64,000 nucleotides of DNA from Saprospirales bacterium (GCA_007695145.1 REEI01000063.1:1-64000), one strand, 5' to 3'. Shown: positions 1 to 12,200, counted from the stretch's first letter. Made by a program: numbers and translations. The notes: a model not told the origin generated them from the sequence alone.

Positions 1-3000
1 GAAATGAATCTACCTACTCTTTTGAGGTGACTGTAACGGACATGGTTGATCCTGAAGTTACTTGTCCTGTTGGATCTCCCTTCACATTTGACAATACGCC
101 GGATTCATGTGGGTATTTGGTTCCAAATATGGCTTTGGATGCAACAGCTGATGATAATTGTGGAGTTGTTTCTCTTGTTCATGATTGGCCAGATGCAGAT
201 TCAGCCAATACTCTAATGGGTGCTTATTTTGAAGTAGGTGGTCCTTATATGGTAACTTGGACTGCAACTGACGCAGAGGGTAATACTGATGAATGTACCA
301 TTGAAATTACTGTTCTTGATGCTGAAGATCCATTTTTTACATATTGCCCAGTAGATACTACCGTTGGTACATCCGAAGATGGTCTAGGTCTATATGACTG
401 TGCATTTACCATAATTAATGACTTTTTTGATGCTGAAGCTGATGATAATTGTGCTGTTGTATCTTTAACGCACGATTTCGCTGATGCACCATTAAATACA
501 ACCCTAGAAGATGCTGTTTTGCCTGAAGGTAGTAATACCATCACCTGGACAGCTGAAGATGCTGCTGGGAATACTGAAACGTGTACCTTTACCATAACAG
601 TAGTGGATGATGAAAATCCAATAATCAATGATTGTCCTGCTGACTTTACTGTATTTACCAATCCATCCAGTTGCGATGTAATTGCCAGTTGGTCTCCCCC
701 TATTGATTTTGAGGACAACTGTGCCTTGGCTTCTTTTGACGTTTGGGGTGTTGGCCCCGACGGTGATACACTGAATATTTTCAATACTAATCCGGGTTCT
801 TGTTTGAACACGCTTGGTTATGTTGGTGCTTTTTCACCAGGTCTGTGGGCGGTTACTCAATCAACAGGAAATGCTGATTTTGTCCATGATGCTTTTTCTT
901 ATGAAGTGGATCTAAGTCCTGGGGCAGCTGGTTTATTTACTGATAATGTTGTAGGAGAAGTTAATGTACCTTCCGACTATCAGGGAGTTGTATCTCTTAG
1001 AGTGGCGCAAACTTCTCAAGGGGTTGCCTCTGGTTCAATTGTCAATATTGAGGTTAATGGGTCTACTGTACACTCTAATCTTTCTTTGATTGGAAATGCT
1101 ACAAATTTTGTGTCTTTCAATGTTTTTCCTGGTGATGTAATCACGTTTGATATCGTTGTAACAAAAACAGTTTTGGCAGCAAACTTTGCTAATGTTGTTA
1201 TTGACAATTTTTCTTTCCTTTGCGACAACAGCCAAGCCAATGCAAACATTGGATTAGGTACCAGTTCAATTTATTATCAACTAACTGACCTGGAGGGCAA
1301 TGATACAATCTGTCAATTCAATATCACTCTAGAAGATAATGATGCACCTGTAGCCAACGGACAAGATGTTACCGTCCAGGTTGGAGCAGGTCAAACGATC
1401 AATGTTCCTGCAACTGCTTTTGATGCAGGTAGTACCGATAATTGCGGTATCGTTGAGTATCTGGTTAGGGAGAATCCTGCAGGTCCTTTCTACTCTGTTG
1501 ATTGCAGTAATGTTGGTGATACTATAGCACTTCAATTAATTGTTTGCGATGCAGCAATGAATTGTGATACTGCTGATGTTTCTCTTATTGTTGAAGAAAT
1601 TGCAATCCCTGTTATCGCATTCTGCCCTGCAGATCAAGTTTTGGTAAATGATGCCGGTGAATGCGGTGCAGTTGGTAATTATCCTACTCCACGTGTTCAT
1701 GATGGTTGCTCTGCCGACAGTGCTATGGCATTGCTCAATGGATTGGCTTCCGGTGAAATGTTCCCGGTTGGAGTTACTCCTGTTACCTGGTTCCACGTTG
1801 GCAAAAATACCGGTGATACCGTTCTTTGTCAGTTCAATGTGGTGGTAAACGACAACGAAGCTCCTGTAATCACAGGATGTCCTGCTGATATTATCCAGCC
1901 GAAAGATGCTGGAAGTTGCAGTGCAACGGTAACTTGGACCGAACCTACTGCGGACGATAATTGTACTGCTCCAGGCGACATTTTGGTTATTCAAAACCAT
2001 TTCCCTGGTGATGAGTTCCCTGTTGGTAAAACTACAGTACAATATACCTTTATTGATGAGGCTGGAAATTCCGATCAGTGTATATTTGATATCACAATTG
2101 AAGATCCTGAAGTTCCTTTCGTACTTTGTAGAGACTACACAGTAGAATTGGATTCATGTGGAGAACTTGTTGTTTATGCCAATGATATTCGAGTATCAGC
2201 TGAAGCTGATTGTGGAATTGCTTTGCTGGAAATTGAGATAAACGGGGAGGGTTTCAACATAGACTCTGTTGTACTTGATTGCAACTACCTTGGTGTAAAC
2301 AATGCAATTTTCCGCGCTACAACTAAAGCTGGAATTAGTAATACTTGTGAAGCAACAGTCACTGTCATCGATGTAATCGCTCCTGAAGTGGTTTGTCACG
2401 ATGATATAACAGTTAACATCTCTGATTACGATGATGCTCTTTGTTCCGTTACCGGTATTCCCGGTATTGGTTTCGATTATATCGATTGCAACGGTTTACC
2501 AACTGCAGCAGGAGAGTACTACTCTAACGATTCTTGTAATGTTGAGACTCGTTTCAGCATTGAAGATGAAGATGGAAACATTATTAATGTTGGTCCATTT
2601 ACCGGTCCTGTTAGTTTCGATCCGGGAGCTGAAGTATTCCAATTGGGTGACAATGTTGTTACGGTAATCGTTACGGATGCCAATGGACTGTCTGATCAGT
2701 GTGATTTTACCGTTACTGTAGTGGATGATGTACCTCCTATTGTTGAGTGCGCTGAAGACATCACCAGAGGAACCAGCGAAGATGGTGTTCTGGTTGATTG
2801 TATCTACATCGTTCAGGGTAATGAATTGGACCCTATAACAGTTGAGGACAACTGCGAAGTTTGTTCAGTTGTAAATGATGTAAACGGTGATTCAACCCTT
2901 GCCGGACACGGCTTTGAAGCTGGTACGCATGTAATTACCTGGACCGTTACAGATTGTAGTGACAATGTTTCAACCTGTCAGGTTACACTTACCGTAGTGG

Positions 3001-6000
3001 ATGACGTGGATCCTCAAATCACTTGTGCAGATGATGCCTTCAGAACTACTTCTCAAGATGGTGTTACTGTTGATTGCTTCTACATTGCCTCTGGTGGTGA
3101 ATTCGATCCTGTCTTTACTTTCGACAATTGTGAAATTGAGTCAGTTACTCACGATTATGATCCTGGACTTTCTGCTAGCAATACCACTCTTGATGGAGCT
3201 CAATTCCCTGGCTTCTGTGAAACAACTGTTGTAACATGGACCATTACCGATACTTCCGGTAGAACTGCTACATGTGTCATTGAAATCACAGTAGAGGATA
3301 GCGAAGATCCTATGTTCCTGGATCCTACATTGACCAATACAACTCATACCTGTGGTGATACAGTTAGGTTGGTGAATGTTACCAATAACTGTCACGCAGA
3401 GTTGATCGTGAATCGTCCTACTTTGGATGATACCTGGGACAACTGTTCTGATCCTATGGATATGACAATGACTGAAGATATTTCCGATGCATCCGTTGCT
3501 GCAAATGTCGCTCAGAATCACCCATGGGGTGGAGGAGTGGCTCCTTCTTCAATGGAATTGGATTTCCCTGTAGGTATTACCACGCTAACCTGGGTTGTTT
3601 ACGATCAGGTATGTGATGGCAATGAGCCAAATACGGATACTTGCGTTTTGACTGTTGTCGTAGAGGATACTGAAATACCTGTTATCACCTGTCCTTCACC
3701 ACAGAATATTTACTCTATCTGTGCTGATACCGAAGTACCTAATTACATAGGTTCTGTTCAGGTGATCGACAACTGTCCTACTGATACCATTACACAAGAT
3801 CCTGCACCGGGTACTACTCTTGAAGATGTAGGCGTTGCTTTAGAAGACGGTGCTACCTTCCAGGTTACCATTACTGTTACTCAGCCTACCTACAATGCAA
3901 CCTTCGATGATTTTGTAGTTACCTGTGACTTCACTATTACCCTTGTTGATGAGGATATGTGGACTCCGACTGCAGGATTGCCTCAGGGTTTCCTTTCTAC
4001 TTTGGATACCATTTCTTGTGGTGGTGCATCCGTGGTCATCACGGCTCCTACGGCTACCAAGCCCAATCCTGAGGATTGCAGTGACATTTTGACCGCTTTT
4101 GCGACATTAACATCGAGCAATGATAATTTTGTAGACCTTGGCAATGGACAGTATCAATTAGAAATTGGAACCTACTCTATTAGTTGGGTATACAATGGCG
4201 GTCCTTTGAATCAATTCCAACTAATTAATGTGGTGCCTGACTTCATACCACCGGTTGCTGTTTGTCAGGATATAACTGTAGAGTTGGATACTGATGGCAG
4301 TGCCAGTATTGATGCTGAGACCGATATCGATAATGGAAGTACAGATAATTGTGGTATTTCTGCCTATGCAATCGACATCGATGCTTTCACTTGTGCTGAT
4401 TTGGGTCTGAATACTGTTACCTTAACGGTTACTGATTTAGATGGCAATACAGATGAGTGTGAAGCAAATGTATTGGTAGTTGATAATATCGCTCCGGTTG
4501 CTGAGTGTATTGAATTGATCGTTGTCTCTCTTGATGAGGCTGGTCAAGGGTCAATTACAGTTGATGATGTTGATGCAGGAAGTTCTGATAATTGTACAAT
4601 TACCAATAGGACCTTATCACGCTCTACTTTCGATTGTGATGACCTGTTTTCAGGTGATATTTTGTTTGATACTACTTCAGTTGAGTTCAGTTTAATTGCC
4701 GAAGCTACAGTGTTTGAAGATAATCCTTCATTTAACGTTGCTGCTCCTGCCCTTAATGATCCTGTTGACATAGTTTTAAACATGGAAATTATACCAATTT
4801 CCTTTGCCTGGACCAGCGAATTAAGAATACGAATTACTGATAATAACGACAATGTTGTATTTGAGAGTACAGGACCCCTTCCAGGAACTGCTAATAACAC
4901 TACTCCTGTTTCCTCCCAACTTACTTTCCAAGGGATTGAAGATGTTGAAGGCGATTGGACTTTTGAAGTTAGAACTACATTCGGTGATGCTATAGATGTG
5001 GACTTTGAGCTGAATTTGATTACTTCTTCTATTGCTGGCGGCGTTCCTGTGACTTTGACTGTAACTGATCAAAGCAGTAATAGCAGTGAATGTGTCACTT
5101 TTGTAAATGTTATTGATGAAATTGCTCCTGTCGCCCTTTGTCAGGATGTTACTGTTCAATTGAATCAGGAGGGTTTGGCATCATTGGGTGAAACTTCATC
5201 ACTTCTGTTGGAGTGCGCTGATCTTACACCTACCATTATCTCTGGTGTTCCATATAGCGAGTCCCTTGTGTGCTTTGGAGTTAATAACATCAGTTCTACA
5301 AACGTTACTGATTGGTGTGTTGGCCTTTCCTATGGCAATGGTCAAGAAGCATTGCTTACTATGGTGCCTGAAGAGAGTGGCATTTATGAGTTTAGTATTT
5401 CTGGACAATCTTGGACTTCACTTATCGTTTTTGATGGTTGTCCTACGGAAGGTGCTAATTGTGTTAATGGCATAGCAAACTCCTTGGCTGCTAAATCTAT
5501 TACTGCCCAATTAGAGAAAGGCGTTCAATATTTTATTCTCGTTGATACCTGGCCATCACCTGTAAGTCCATGTTCTGGGACAGGGACTGTCTTGTCTGTT
5601 AATTTACTAGATGGTTTTGGTGACGGTGGTTCGGACGGGTCTCTATTAGATGCTGGAAGCTCTGATAATTGTGGTATAGCTGAATTTATTGAATCTCAGT
5701 CTAACTTTAGTTGTTCAAACGTCGGTGATAATGTTGTAACTTTAACTGTTATTGATGCCTCTGGTAACAGCAGCCAATGTACTTCTGTTGTTACAGTAGA
5801 AGACAACATAGCTCCTGACTTTACTTGTCCTGAGTCTATTGTTACATGTATTTCTATGAACGTGATCAATGCCATTCCTGCTACCGATGCGTGCGGTATC
5901 GCTTCTGCACTATACACAGCTGAAGGTGCTACTCAATTTGCAGGTGCAGGTTATGAAATTGACGAGAAGTTCATGCCTGGTGTTACTACCATCACTTATG

Positions 6001-8999
6001 TGGTAACCGATGTAAACGACAATGTAACTGAGTGTTCATTCACCGTTAATGTAGATGATGACTTGCTACCTGTAGCTGTTTGTCAGTCTAACGTAATTGC
6101 TCCCCTCGGTCCTGATGGTTTGGTTACTTTGCCAGCCACTTTGGTTGACCTCGGTAGCTTTGATCTCGGTTGTGACATTGAAGACGAAGAAGGTATTCAC
6201 ATTACTTTTGAAATTTTCAATGAAGACAATGGAACAGAAGAGCCCGTTGAATTCTTTACTTTCAATTGCGACAATATCGGAGTAAACAATGTCCGAATGA
6301 CTGTAACTGATAACGCATGGAATTCATCTTACTGTGAAACTTTCATTACCATTCAGGACAATACTCCTCCAGTAGCTCTTTGCACTGAAGATCCAATCGA
6401 GATTTATGTAAACAACGGAGAAGAGTTTGTGACTGTTGATGATGTTGATGCTGGAAGTACTGATAATTCTGAGCCATGTTTTGATTTGGATTTTGAAATT
6501 CAGGGGAATGGATTTACCTTAGAAGATGTAGGTACCCAGACTGTTGTGTTACTCGTAACTGATGCAGCCGGTAACTTCTCTACTTGTTCAGCTACTGTTG
6601 AGGTGCTCTCTGGAGTTCCAACTGCAGTTTGTGTTGCTGATCCTATCTCTGTATTCCTTGATGCTGATGGTTTAGCTTCTATCACTCCTGAGGATGTCGA
6701 TGGAGGAAGCTTTGATCCACAAGATGAGGACATTGTTCTTACTGTCAATCCTTCTACATTCACTTGCGCTGATGCAGGTATGAATATCGTAGTTACTTTG
6801 ACTGTTACAGATCCTCACGGGAATAGTGATGATTGCGAAGCAGTTGTTATGGTTATCGATAACTTGATACCTGTTGCAATTTGTCAGGATGTTACCATAG
6901 AATTGGATGCCAATGGTGAGGCTTCTACTTCTGCTGATGCAGTTGACAATGGAAGTTTCGACAATTGTGGAATTGGTTCACTGGTATTGAGCCAGACTGA
7001 TTTCGATTGTGGTGACGTTGGTGACAATCCTGTAACTCTTACTGTTACTGATAATAATGGCAATTCAGCATCTTGTCCTGCTGTTGTAACAGTTGAAGAC
7101 AATATTTCACCAACCTTCGTTTGTGATGATGAGTTGACTCTTGTTCTCAATAATCAGGGTGTTGGTTCCATCGTTCCTGCTGATGTTCTTGAGACTTCAG
7201 TCAGTGACAATTGCGGTATCGATGAGATGATCCTATCTCAATCAGAGTTTGATTGTACCGATCTCGGTTACAACCATGTAACACTTACTGTGTTCGATGT
7301 CAATGGTAACTTCTCTGAGTGTGAATTCTCCTTGTTCGTTACCGTTGCAGGTGGTGTATGTCCTGAAATCGCTCTTATAGCTGAGGACGTTAGCGGAGCT
7401 GAAGGTGATGTTCTATGTATCCCTGTTACAGTAGAAAACTTTGAGAATGTAACTGGTGTTCAGTTCAGCCTTGAAGTTGTTGATCCTGAGGTAGCAGTTG
7501 TTCTTGGAGTTCAGGAACTTGGTCTTACTGATGTAGTTTCTAATGTTATAGGAAATACTGTTACCGTCAGCTGGTTCGAGTCAATTGACAATGCAGTAAC
7601 TCTTAATGATGGAGATGCTATCCTTTGTGTTGAGGTTGAACTGGTCGGTGAAGTGGGTGATATGACCGGAGCGATCATTTCTGATGATCCTGTGGCTATT
7701 GAATTGACTCAAGGTCTACAGGTTGTTCCAATCTCTGTATTCAGCGGTACTGTTACCATCGATGCTGAAGCTGAAATGGCTGATATTGGTGGTTTAATTG
7801 CAACTGAGTATGGATTTGGAATCGAAGGTGTTGATGTCAATGTTACCGGTGATGTAGTTACTACTTTGGAAACTGATGCAGATGGTAACTACGATGCTTC
7901 TGTACTTCTTGGTTCGGATGTGACTCTCACTCCTTATAAGAATGACAATCACTCTCAGGGGGTTAGTACGATGGATCTTATCTCTATTCAGCGTCACCTG
8001 TTGTTGATCCAGGCTTTGGATTCTCCATACAAGTTGATTGCCGCTGATGTGAGCAACGATGGTGTACTATCTACCTTCGACCTGGTTATTCTTCAGGCTT
8101 TGATTATCGGCAATATCACTGAATTCCCGAATAATACCAGCTGGAGATTTATCGATGCTGACTTTAGCTTTACTGACCCAACTAATCCATTTGCGGACGT
8201 TTGGCCTGAGTATATCTCGCTTGTTGATGTAAATGCTGCTTCATTGGATAATGACTTTGTAGCTATCAAGATTGGTGATGTAAATGAGTCTATTGGATTG
8301 CATGGTGCTCAAACCAGAGGAAACTTTAACTTCCTCATTGAAGACAGAGCTTACCAGTTGGGTGATTTAGTGGAGGTTAGCTTTAATGCCAACAACTTTG
8401 TCGGCATGACAGGTTATCAGTTCACTCTTGATTACGACAACAACAACCTTGAGTTTGTTGGTTTCGTGAATGCTGGAAACATTGATAATCTGACTGAAGC
8501 TAATGTCAACGCGATTGAAGAAGGTATAATCAACCTGAACTGGTACAATGCGCTTTCTAACTCGTTGAATGATGGATCTGAAGTATTTACACTCACTTTC
8601 AGAGCCAAGTCTACTATCAATGCTATTAGCGAGCACATCGATGTTAGCCGTAACGGCCTTAATGCCGAAGCTTATACTGTTAATGATGACAGAATGAACC
8701 TGGACATTGAATTCTTCACCAGCGCTGTTGCCGGTAATGAGTTCGTTCTTTACCAAAACATTCCTAACCCGTTCAGCGGTGAAACTGTTATTGGTTTTGA
8801 ATTGCCTTCAGCTTCTTCTGCTACTATAGAAATAATTGATGAAACTGGTAAACTCATTCGTTCAATCAACCAAAACTTCGAACAAGGGTACAATGAAATC
8901 CGTGTTGGAATCAGAGAATTGAATGGAAGTGGAGTTTACTTCTACCGACTGACAACTGCCGATCACTCTGCAGTAAAGAGTATGATACTTGTAGATTAA
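1..8999 (+). CDS. Giant HYR-repeat protein with cohesin-like, dockerin-like and T9SS sorting domains (5' partial)
   Basis: The reading frame is open from the first base, and the residues before the GTG at 27 continue an HYR repeat, so the true start lies upstream. I count 22 HYR-type linkers (pattern V-x-D-x-x-x-P-x-x-x-C), each opening a module of about 80 residues with a DNCG-type motif and a TDxxGN strand. Foreign modules interrupt HYR units at about 745-1250 (unrecognised beta-sandwich), 4650-5030 (resembles a proprotein-convertase P domain) and 5200-5640 (resembles a PPC domain). The C-terminus has a cohesin-like domain (about 7345-7760), a carboxypeptidase-regulatory-like stretch (7780-7940), a dockerin-like pair of Ca-loop segments (7940-8300), a second cohesin-like domain (8320-8720) and a T9SS type A sorting domain (8740-8996, with YQNIPNPF). 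It is inferred to be secreted or surface-anchored through T9SS. An adhesive or structural role is likely but unproven. Confidence 0.9.
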   Translation, partial: NESTYSFEVTVTDMVDPEVTCPVGSPFTFDNTPDSCGYLVPNMALDATADDNCGVVSLVHDWPDADSANTLMGAYFEVGGPYMVTWTATDAEGNTDECTIEITVLDAEDPFFTYCPVDTTVGTSEDGLGLYDCAFTIINDFFDAEADDNCAVVSLTHDFADAPLNTTLEDAVLPEGSNTITWTAEDAAGNTETCTFTITVVDDENPIINDCPADFTVFTNPSSCDVIASWSPPIDFEDNCALASFDVWGVGPDGDTLNIFNTNPGSCLNTLGYVGAFSPGLWAVTQSTGNADFVHDAFSYEVDLSPGAAGLFTDNVVGEVNVPSDYQGVVSLRVAQTSQGVASGSIVNIEVNGSTVHSNLSLIGNATNFVSFNVFPGDVITFDIVVTKTVLAANFANVVIDNFSFLCDNSQANANIGLGTSSIYYQLTDLEGNDTICQFNITLEDNDAPVANGQDVTVQVGAGQTINVPATAFDAGSTDNCGIVEYLVRENPAGPFYSVDCSNVGDTIALQLIVCDAAMNCDTADVSLIVEEIAIPVIAFCPADQVLVNDAGECGAVGNYPTPRVHDGCSADSAMALLNGLASGEMFPVGVTPVTWFHVGKNTGDTVLCQFNVVVNDNEAPVITGCPADIIQPKDAGSCSATVTWTEPTADDNCTAPGDILVIQNHFPGDEFPVGKTTVQYTFIDEAGNSDQCIFDITIEDPEVPFVLCRDYTVELDSCGELVVYANDIRVSAEADCGIALLEIEINGEGFNIDSVVLDCNYLGVNNAIFRATTKAGISNTCEATVTVIDVIAPEVVCHDDITVNISDYDDALCSVTGIPGIGFDYIDCNGLPTAAGEYYSNDSCNVETRFSIEDEDGNIINVGPFTGPVSFDPGAEVFQLGDNVVTVIVTDANGLSDQCDFTVTVVDDVPPIVECAEDITRGTSEDGVLVDCIYIVQGNELDPITVEDNCEVCSVVNDVNGDSTLAGHGFEAGTHVITWTVTDCSDNVSTCQVTLTVVDDVDPQITCADDAFRTTSQDGVTVDCFYIASGGEFDPVFTFDNCEIESVTHDYDPGLSASNTTLDGAQFPGFCETTVVTWTITDTSGRTATCVIEITVEDSEDPMFLDPTLTNTTHTCGDTVRLVNVTNNCHAELIVNRPTLDDTWDNCSDPMDMTMTEDISDASVAANVAQNHPWGGGVAPSSMELDFPVGITTLTWVVYDQVCDGNEPNTDTCVLTVVVEDTEIPVITCPSPQNIYSICADTEVPNYIGSVQVIDNCPTDTITQDPAPGTTLEDVGVALEDGATFQVTITVTQPTYNATFDDFVVTCDFTITLVDEDMWTPTAGLPQGFLSTLDTISCGGASVVITAPTATKPNPEDCSDILTAFATLTSSNDNFVDLGNGQYQLEIGTYSISWVYNGGPLNQFQLINVVPDFIPPVAVCQDITVELDTDGSASIDAETDIDNGSTDNCGISAYAIDIDAFTCADLGLNTVTLTVTDLDGNTDECEANVLVVDNIAPVAECIELIVVSLDEAGQGSITVDDVDAGSSDNCTITNRTLSRSTFDCDDLFSGDILFDTTSVEFSLIAEATVFEDNPSFNVAAPALNDPVDIVLNMEIIPISFAWTSELRIRITDNNDNVVFESTGPLPGTANNTTPVSSQLTFQGIEDVEGDWTFEVRTTFGDAIDVDFELNLITSSIAGGVPVTLTVTDQSSNSSECVTFVNVIDEIAPVALCQDVTVQLNQEGLASLGETSSLLLECADLTPTIISGVPYSESLVCFGVNNISSTNVTDWCVGLSYGNGQEALLTMVPEESGIYEFSISGQSWTSLIVFDGCPTEGANCVNGIANSLAAKSITAQLEKGVQYFILVDTWPSPVSPCSGTGTVLSVNLLDGFGDGGSDGSLLDAGSSDNCGIAEFIESQSNFSCSNVGDNVVTLTVIDASGNSSQCTSVVTVEDNIAPDFTCPESIVTCISMNVINAIPATDACGIASALYTAEGATQFAGAGYEIDEKFMPGVTTITYVVTDVNDNVTECSFTVNVDDDLLPVAVCQSNVIAPLGPDGLVTLPATLVDLGSFDLGCDIEDEEGIHITFEIFNEDNGTEEPVEFFTFNCDNIGVNNVRMTVTDNAWNSSYCETFITIQDNTPPVALCTEDPIEIYVNNGEEFVTVDDVDAGSTDNSEPCFDLDFEIQGNGFTLEDVGTQTVVLLVTDAAGNFSTCSATVEVLSGVPTAVCVADPISVFLDADGLASITPEDVDGGSFDPQDEDIVLTVNPSTFTCADAGMNIVVTLTVTDPHGNSDDCEAVVMVIDNLIPVAICQDVTIELDANGEASTSADAVDNGSFDNCGIGSLVLSQTDFDCGDVGDNPVTLTVTDNNGNSASCPAVVTVEDNISPTFVCDDELTLVLNNQGVGSIVPADVLETSVSDNCGIDEMILSQSEFDCTDLGYNHVTLTVFDVNGNFSECEFSLFVTVAGGVCPEIALIAEDVSGAEGDVLCIPVTVENFENVTGVQFSLEVVDPEVAVVLGVQELGLTDVVSNVIGNTVTVSWFESIDNAVTLNDGDAILCVEVELVGEVGDMTGAIISDDPVAIELTQGLQVVPISVFSGTVTIDAEAEMADIGGLIATEYGFGIEGVDVNVTGDVVTTLETDADGNYDASVLLGSDVTLTPYKNDNHSQGVSTMDLISIQRHLLLIQALDSPYKLIAADVSNDGVLSTFDLVILQALIIGNITEFPNNTSWRFIDADFSFTDPTNPFADVWPEYISLVDVNAASLDNDFVAIKIGDVNESIGLHGAQTRGNFNFLIEDRAYQLGDLVEVSFNANNFVGMTGYQFTLDYDNNNLEFVGFVNAGNIDNLTEANVNAIEEGIINLNWYNALSNSLNDGSEVFTLTFRAKSTINAISEHIDVSRNGLNAEAYTVNDDRMNLDIEFFTSAVAGNEFVLYQNIPNPFSGETVIGFELPSASSATIEIIDETGKLIRSINQNFEQGYNEIRVGIRELNGSGVYFYRLTTADHSAVKSMILVD

Positions 9000-9008
9000 T
9001 TTCAGTTT

Positions 9009-9050
9009 CCGGAGCATCGATGAGTCTTCATCGGTGCTCCGGATTTTTTA
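9009..9050 (+). terminator. Intrinsic terminator after the first giant gene
   Basis: A 15-bp stem (9009-9023 with 9028-9042, one G-U pair) closes a GTCT loop and is followed directly by a T run. It starts 10 bases after the stop codon, so the first giant gene is terminated before the second begins. Confidence 0.9.
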
Positions 9051-9188
9051 ATATAATTGAGCAATATTTAATGTCATAAAAAATTTGGCATTTTTATTGT
9101 TGTTTAAGGACTGATCGTCCTTTAAGTAGTAAAAAGACGTAAAATTTCGGAGATTTAGATTTAACCAGTCTACTTCTCCACCACCAAG

Positions 9189-9196
9189 TAGTTTTG
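9189..9196 (+). promoter_or_regulatory. Bacteroidota-type -7 box for the second giant gene
   Basis: TAGTTTTG matches the Bacteroidota -7 consensus TAnnTTTG and would give a leader of about 30 bases before the ATG at 9235. No clear TTG or TTTG -33 element lies at the usual distance, so the call rests on the -7 box and its position after a terminator. Confidence 0.5.
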
Positions 9197-9234
9197 TAAA
9201 GAACCAAAACAACAAATTATAAAAAACCAAACTC

Positions 9235-12200
9235 ATGAAACAAACTATTACGCTAATTGCATTTCTTTGTTTCGCATTATTAAATTTTCTTCATGCCCAG
9301 AATGTGACTTTTTTCCTTTCTGATGAAGAAATTTCTTGCGATTTAGATGAAATTGTTACTGTTGAATTTTCCGTTGAGAATTGGAATGATGTTGCCGGAG
9401 CTCAGGGTACTATTGTTTTCGATCCTGATGAGCTTCAAGTTGATGAAGTTAGAGGGTTTTTCCCATCCGGACTTTTTGTGCCAAACATCAATAACACTCT
9501 CGGTTTTATCACTTTCAGTTGGTTTGTTCCTGTTGGAGGGAACTTGCCCAATGGAACCGTAGTAATGGAAATTGACTTTGAACTTCAAAACGGTGGGGTA
9601 ATTGCTATACACCCTGTTGAGTTTTCAAATTCTCCCACTCCTCTCGAAGTTACAATTACACCACCAGGCGGTTCACCCTCTATAACTCCAGTTGATACTG
9701 AAGATGGATCTATAACTGTTATAGACGATGTTGAGCCCACTATTAGCTGTCCTGCTGACGTAAATGTTGTCGTGGACTTTGGTGAGACAGGATCCGTGGT
9801 GAATAATATTGCCCCTGATGCTGATGACAACTGTGATGTTGAATCTGTTGTTTATGATATTTCCGGAGCTACTTCGGCTTCAGGTGATGATGATGCCAGC
9901 GGTACTTTTTTTGAATTAGGAGAAAGTACTGTAGAATATACTGCTACTGATTTTGGAAGTAATAGTGCTGCTTGTTCCTTTACCGTTACCATTTCTGAAG
10001 CTGCACCTCCTGTACCCGGAGAAGTTACTCTTAATGTAGTTTCCTCAGAGGCATCTTGTAATGATGAAGGATCTGTTTCAGTGAGTGTTGAAGGGATGGA
10101 AGATGTTGAGACTCTCCATTTTTCAATCTCATTTGATGCTTCTGCCCTAACTTATGCTTCTGCTGTAAATCTTATAGGAGGAAGTCTCGTTGTCGATGAT
10201 TCTGATGCCGGTTCCGGTTTACTGGGTTTTAGCTTTGAAAATACCGATGGTTACAACGAGGATGACGGTACTTCAATTCTTACAATAAATTTTTCCACTG
10301 ATAGCGACCTTGGAGTATTTGATATTGAGTTTGGTGACAGTCCTACTCCTATTGGCGGTACAGATATAGATGATGAGGATTTAACCGTCCTCACGAATAA
10401 TGGTGATTTCACCATATTCGATAATGAAGATCCTTTTATTGAATGCCCTGACAATGTTGTTGTCGATGCTGAGAGTGGCGAGACTACTGCCGTTGTTGAT
10501 GATATTGAACCTGCTGACTTTGGTGACAATTGTGGGATTGATGGTGTCGCTTATTCTTTGAGCGGTGCTACAAGTGGCTCCGGCGATGACGACGCCAGTG
10601 GCACTGAGTTCAATGCAGGTGTTACTACGGTTACCTATACTGCAACTGACTTGGCCGGTAACGAAAGTGAATGTTCATTTACAGTAACCGTCAATGTTGA
10701 AATTCCTGTAAGTGATACCATTACTCTGGTTATTACTACCGGAGTTGCCGATTGTGGAAATGAGGTTAGCCTGGATGTTCAGGTTTTTAATTTCAACGAT
10801 GTAAGAGGTGTTCAGTTCTCAATAAATTGGGATGCTGACAACTTTTCGTTTGTTTCCGGCACTCCTGATTTTCCTGGAGGTTCACCATTGATTAATAGTG
10901 GTGATGATTTCCTGTCTTTCTCAGGATTTGCTGGAAGTGATGTTTCCCTTCCCAATGGACATTCTATCCTCAGCTTTACTTTGGAAGCATTTGGTCCAGA
11001 AGGCATAGCAGATGTTGTCTTTAGTAATTCTCCTCTTGCTGTAGAAATTACCAATTTAGACGGGCCTTTACCACATGCTACACTCAATGGTTCAGTCGAA
11101 ATTTCGGATACCGAAGACCCTGTTATTTCATGCCCTGCCAATGTAGTTGAAGAAGCTCCATTTGGTAGTTCTGGTGTAGCTGTTACCGGTATAGCTCCTA
11201 CTTCCGCTTCTGATGATTGTGGAGTAGGTTCTATTGTTTATTCTCTTTCCGGTGCTACCTCCGGTTCAGGAGATGATGATGCCAGTGGAGAATTTTTTAA
11301 TGTTGGTGTGACTACGGTTACCTACACTGTTACTGATGTCAACGACAATTCTGCAGAATGTTCATTTGAAGTTACTGTAGAAGAGGCTGTAGCGGGTGAT
11401 GATATTATTATTTATGTTCAGGATTATGTCGTAGACTGTAATCTTGATCAGGTAGTTGTTTCTGTAAGACTGGCTAATTTCGAAGACGTGCTTGGTATAC
11501 AGTACTCTGTAAATTGGGATGAAAATGCCTTGGAGTATGTTTCTTCTGAAGTTACTATTCCCAATGGAACTAGTGACATCAACGATGATTTTGTCGATGA
11601 TGGTCAATTAGCCACTTCATGGGCTAGTAATGCTGCTCCAGCCTTGAACAATGGTGATGCTATTTTGGAGATTACTTTCAATGTATTATCCGCTAATGGT
11701 GTCTCTTCTGCTATTGAAATTACCGATATTCCTGTAGATATTGAATTCTCAAATCTCAGTGGCCAACTTCCATATGAAGTAATTAATGGTTCTTTCCTTT
11801 ATCAGGATGATGAAGCTCCAACTGCTGAGTGTCCCGCAGATGTCGTTGCATTTGTTGAAAACTTAGGAGACCCTTCAGTTGAAGTAAATAATATAGAAGT
11901 GAATGCAGATGACAACTGTGAAGTTGAATCTGTTACTTTTGATGTTTCAGGTGCCACTTCAACCAGTGGTGATGATGATGCAAGTGGAACTGAATTTAAC
12001 CTCGGTGTTAGTACCGTAACATATACCGTTTCTGATAACGCCGGGAATACTGCAGAATGCTCATTCTCTGTCGATGTAAAACCTTTACTTTCAGAACTCG
12101 TCACTTTATATGTCAGTGATGCTGACCCCAGTTGTGGCGATATCTTTACCATAGATATTACAGCTGACGATTTTATAGGTATTGGTGGTGTGCAGTTTAC

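Noticed and set aside
27-29. GTG start codon for the first giant gene
   Set aside because: The frame is open to the window edge and the upstream residues continue an HYR motif, so this is internal to a longer gene.
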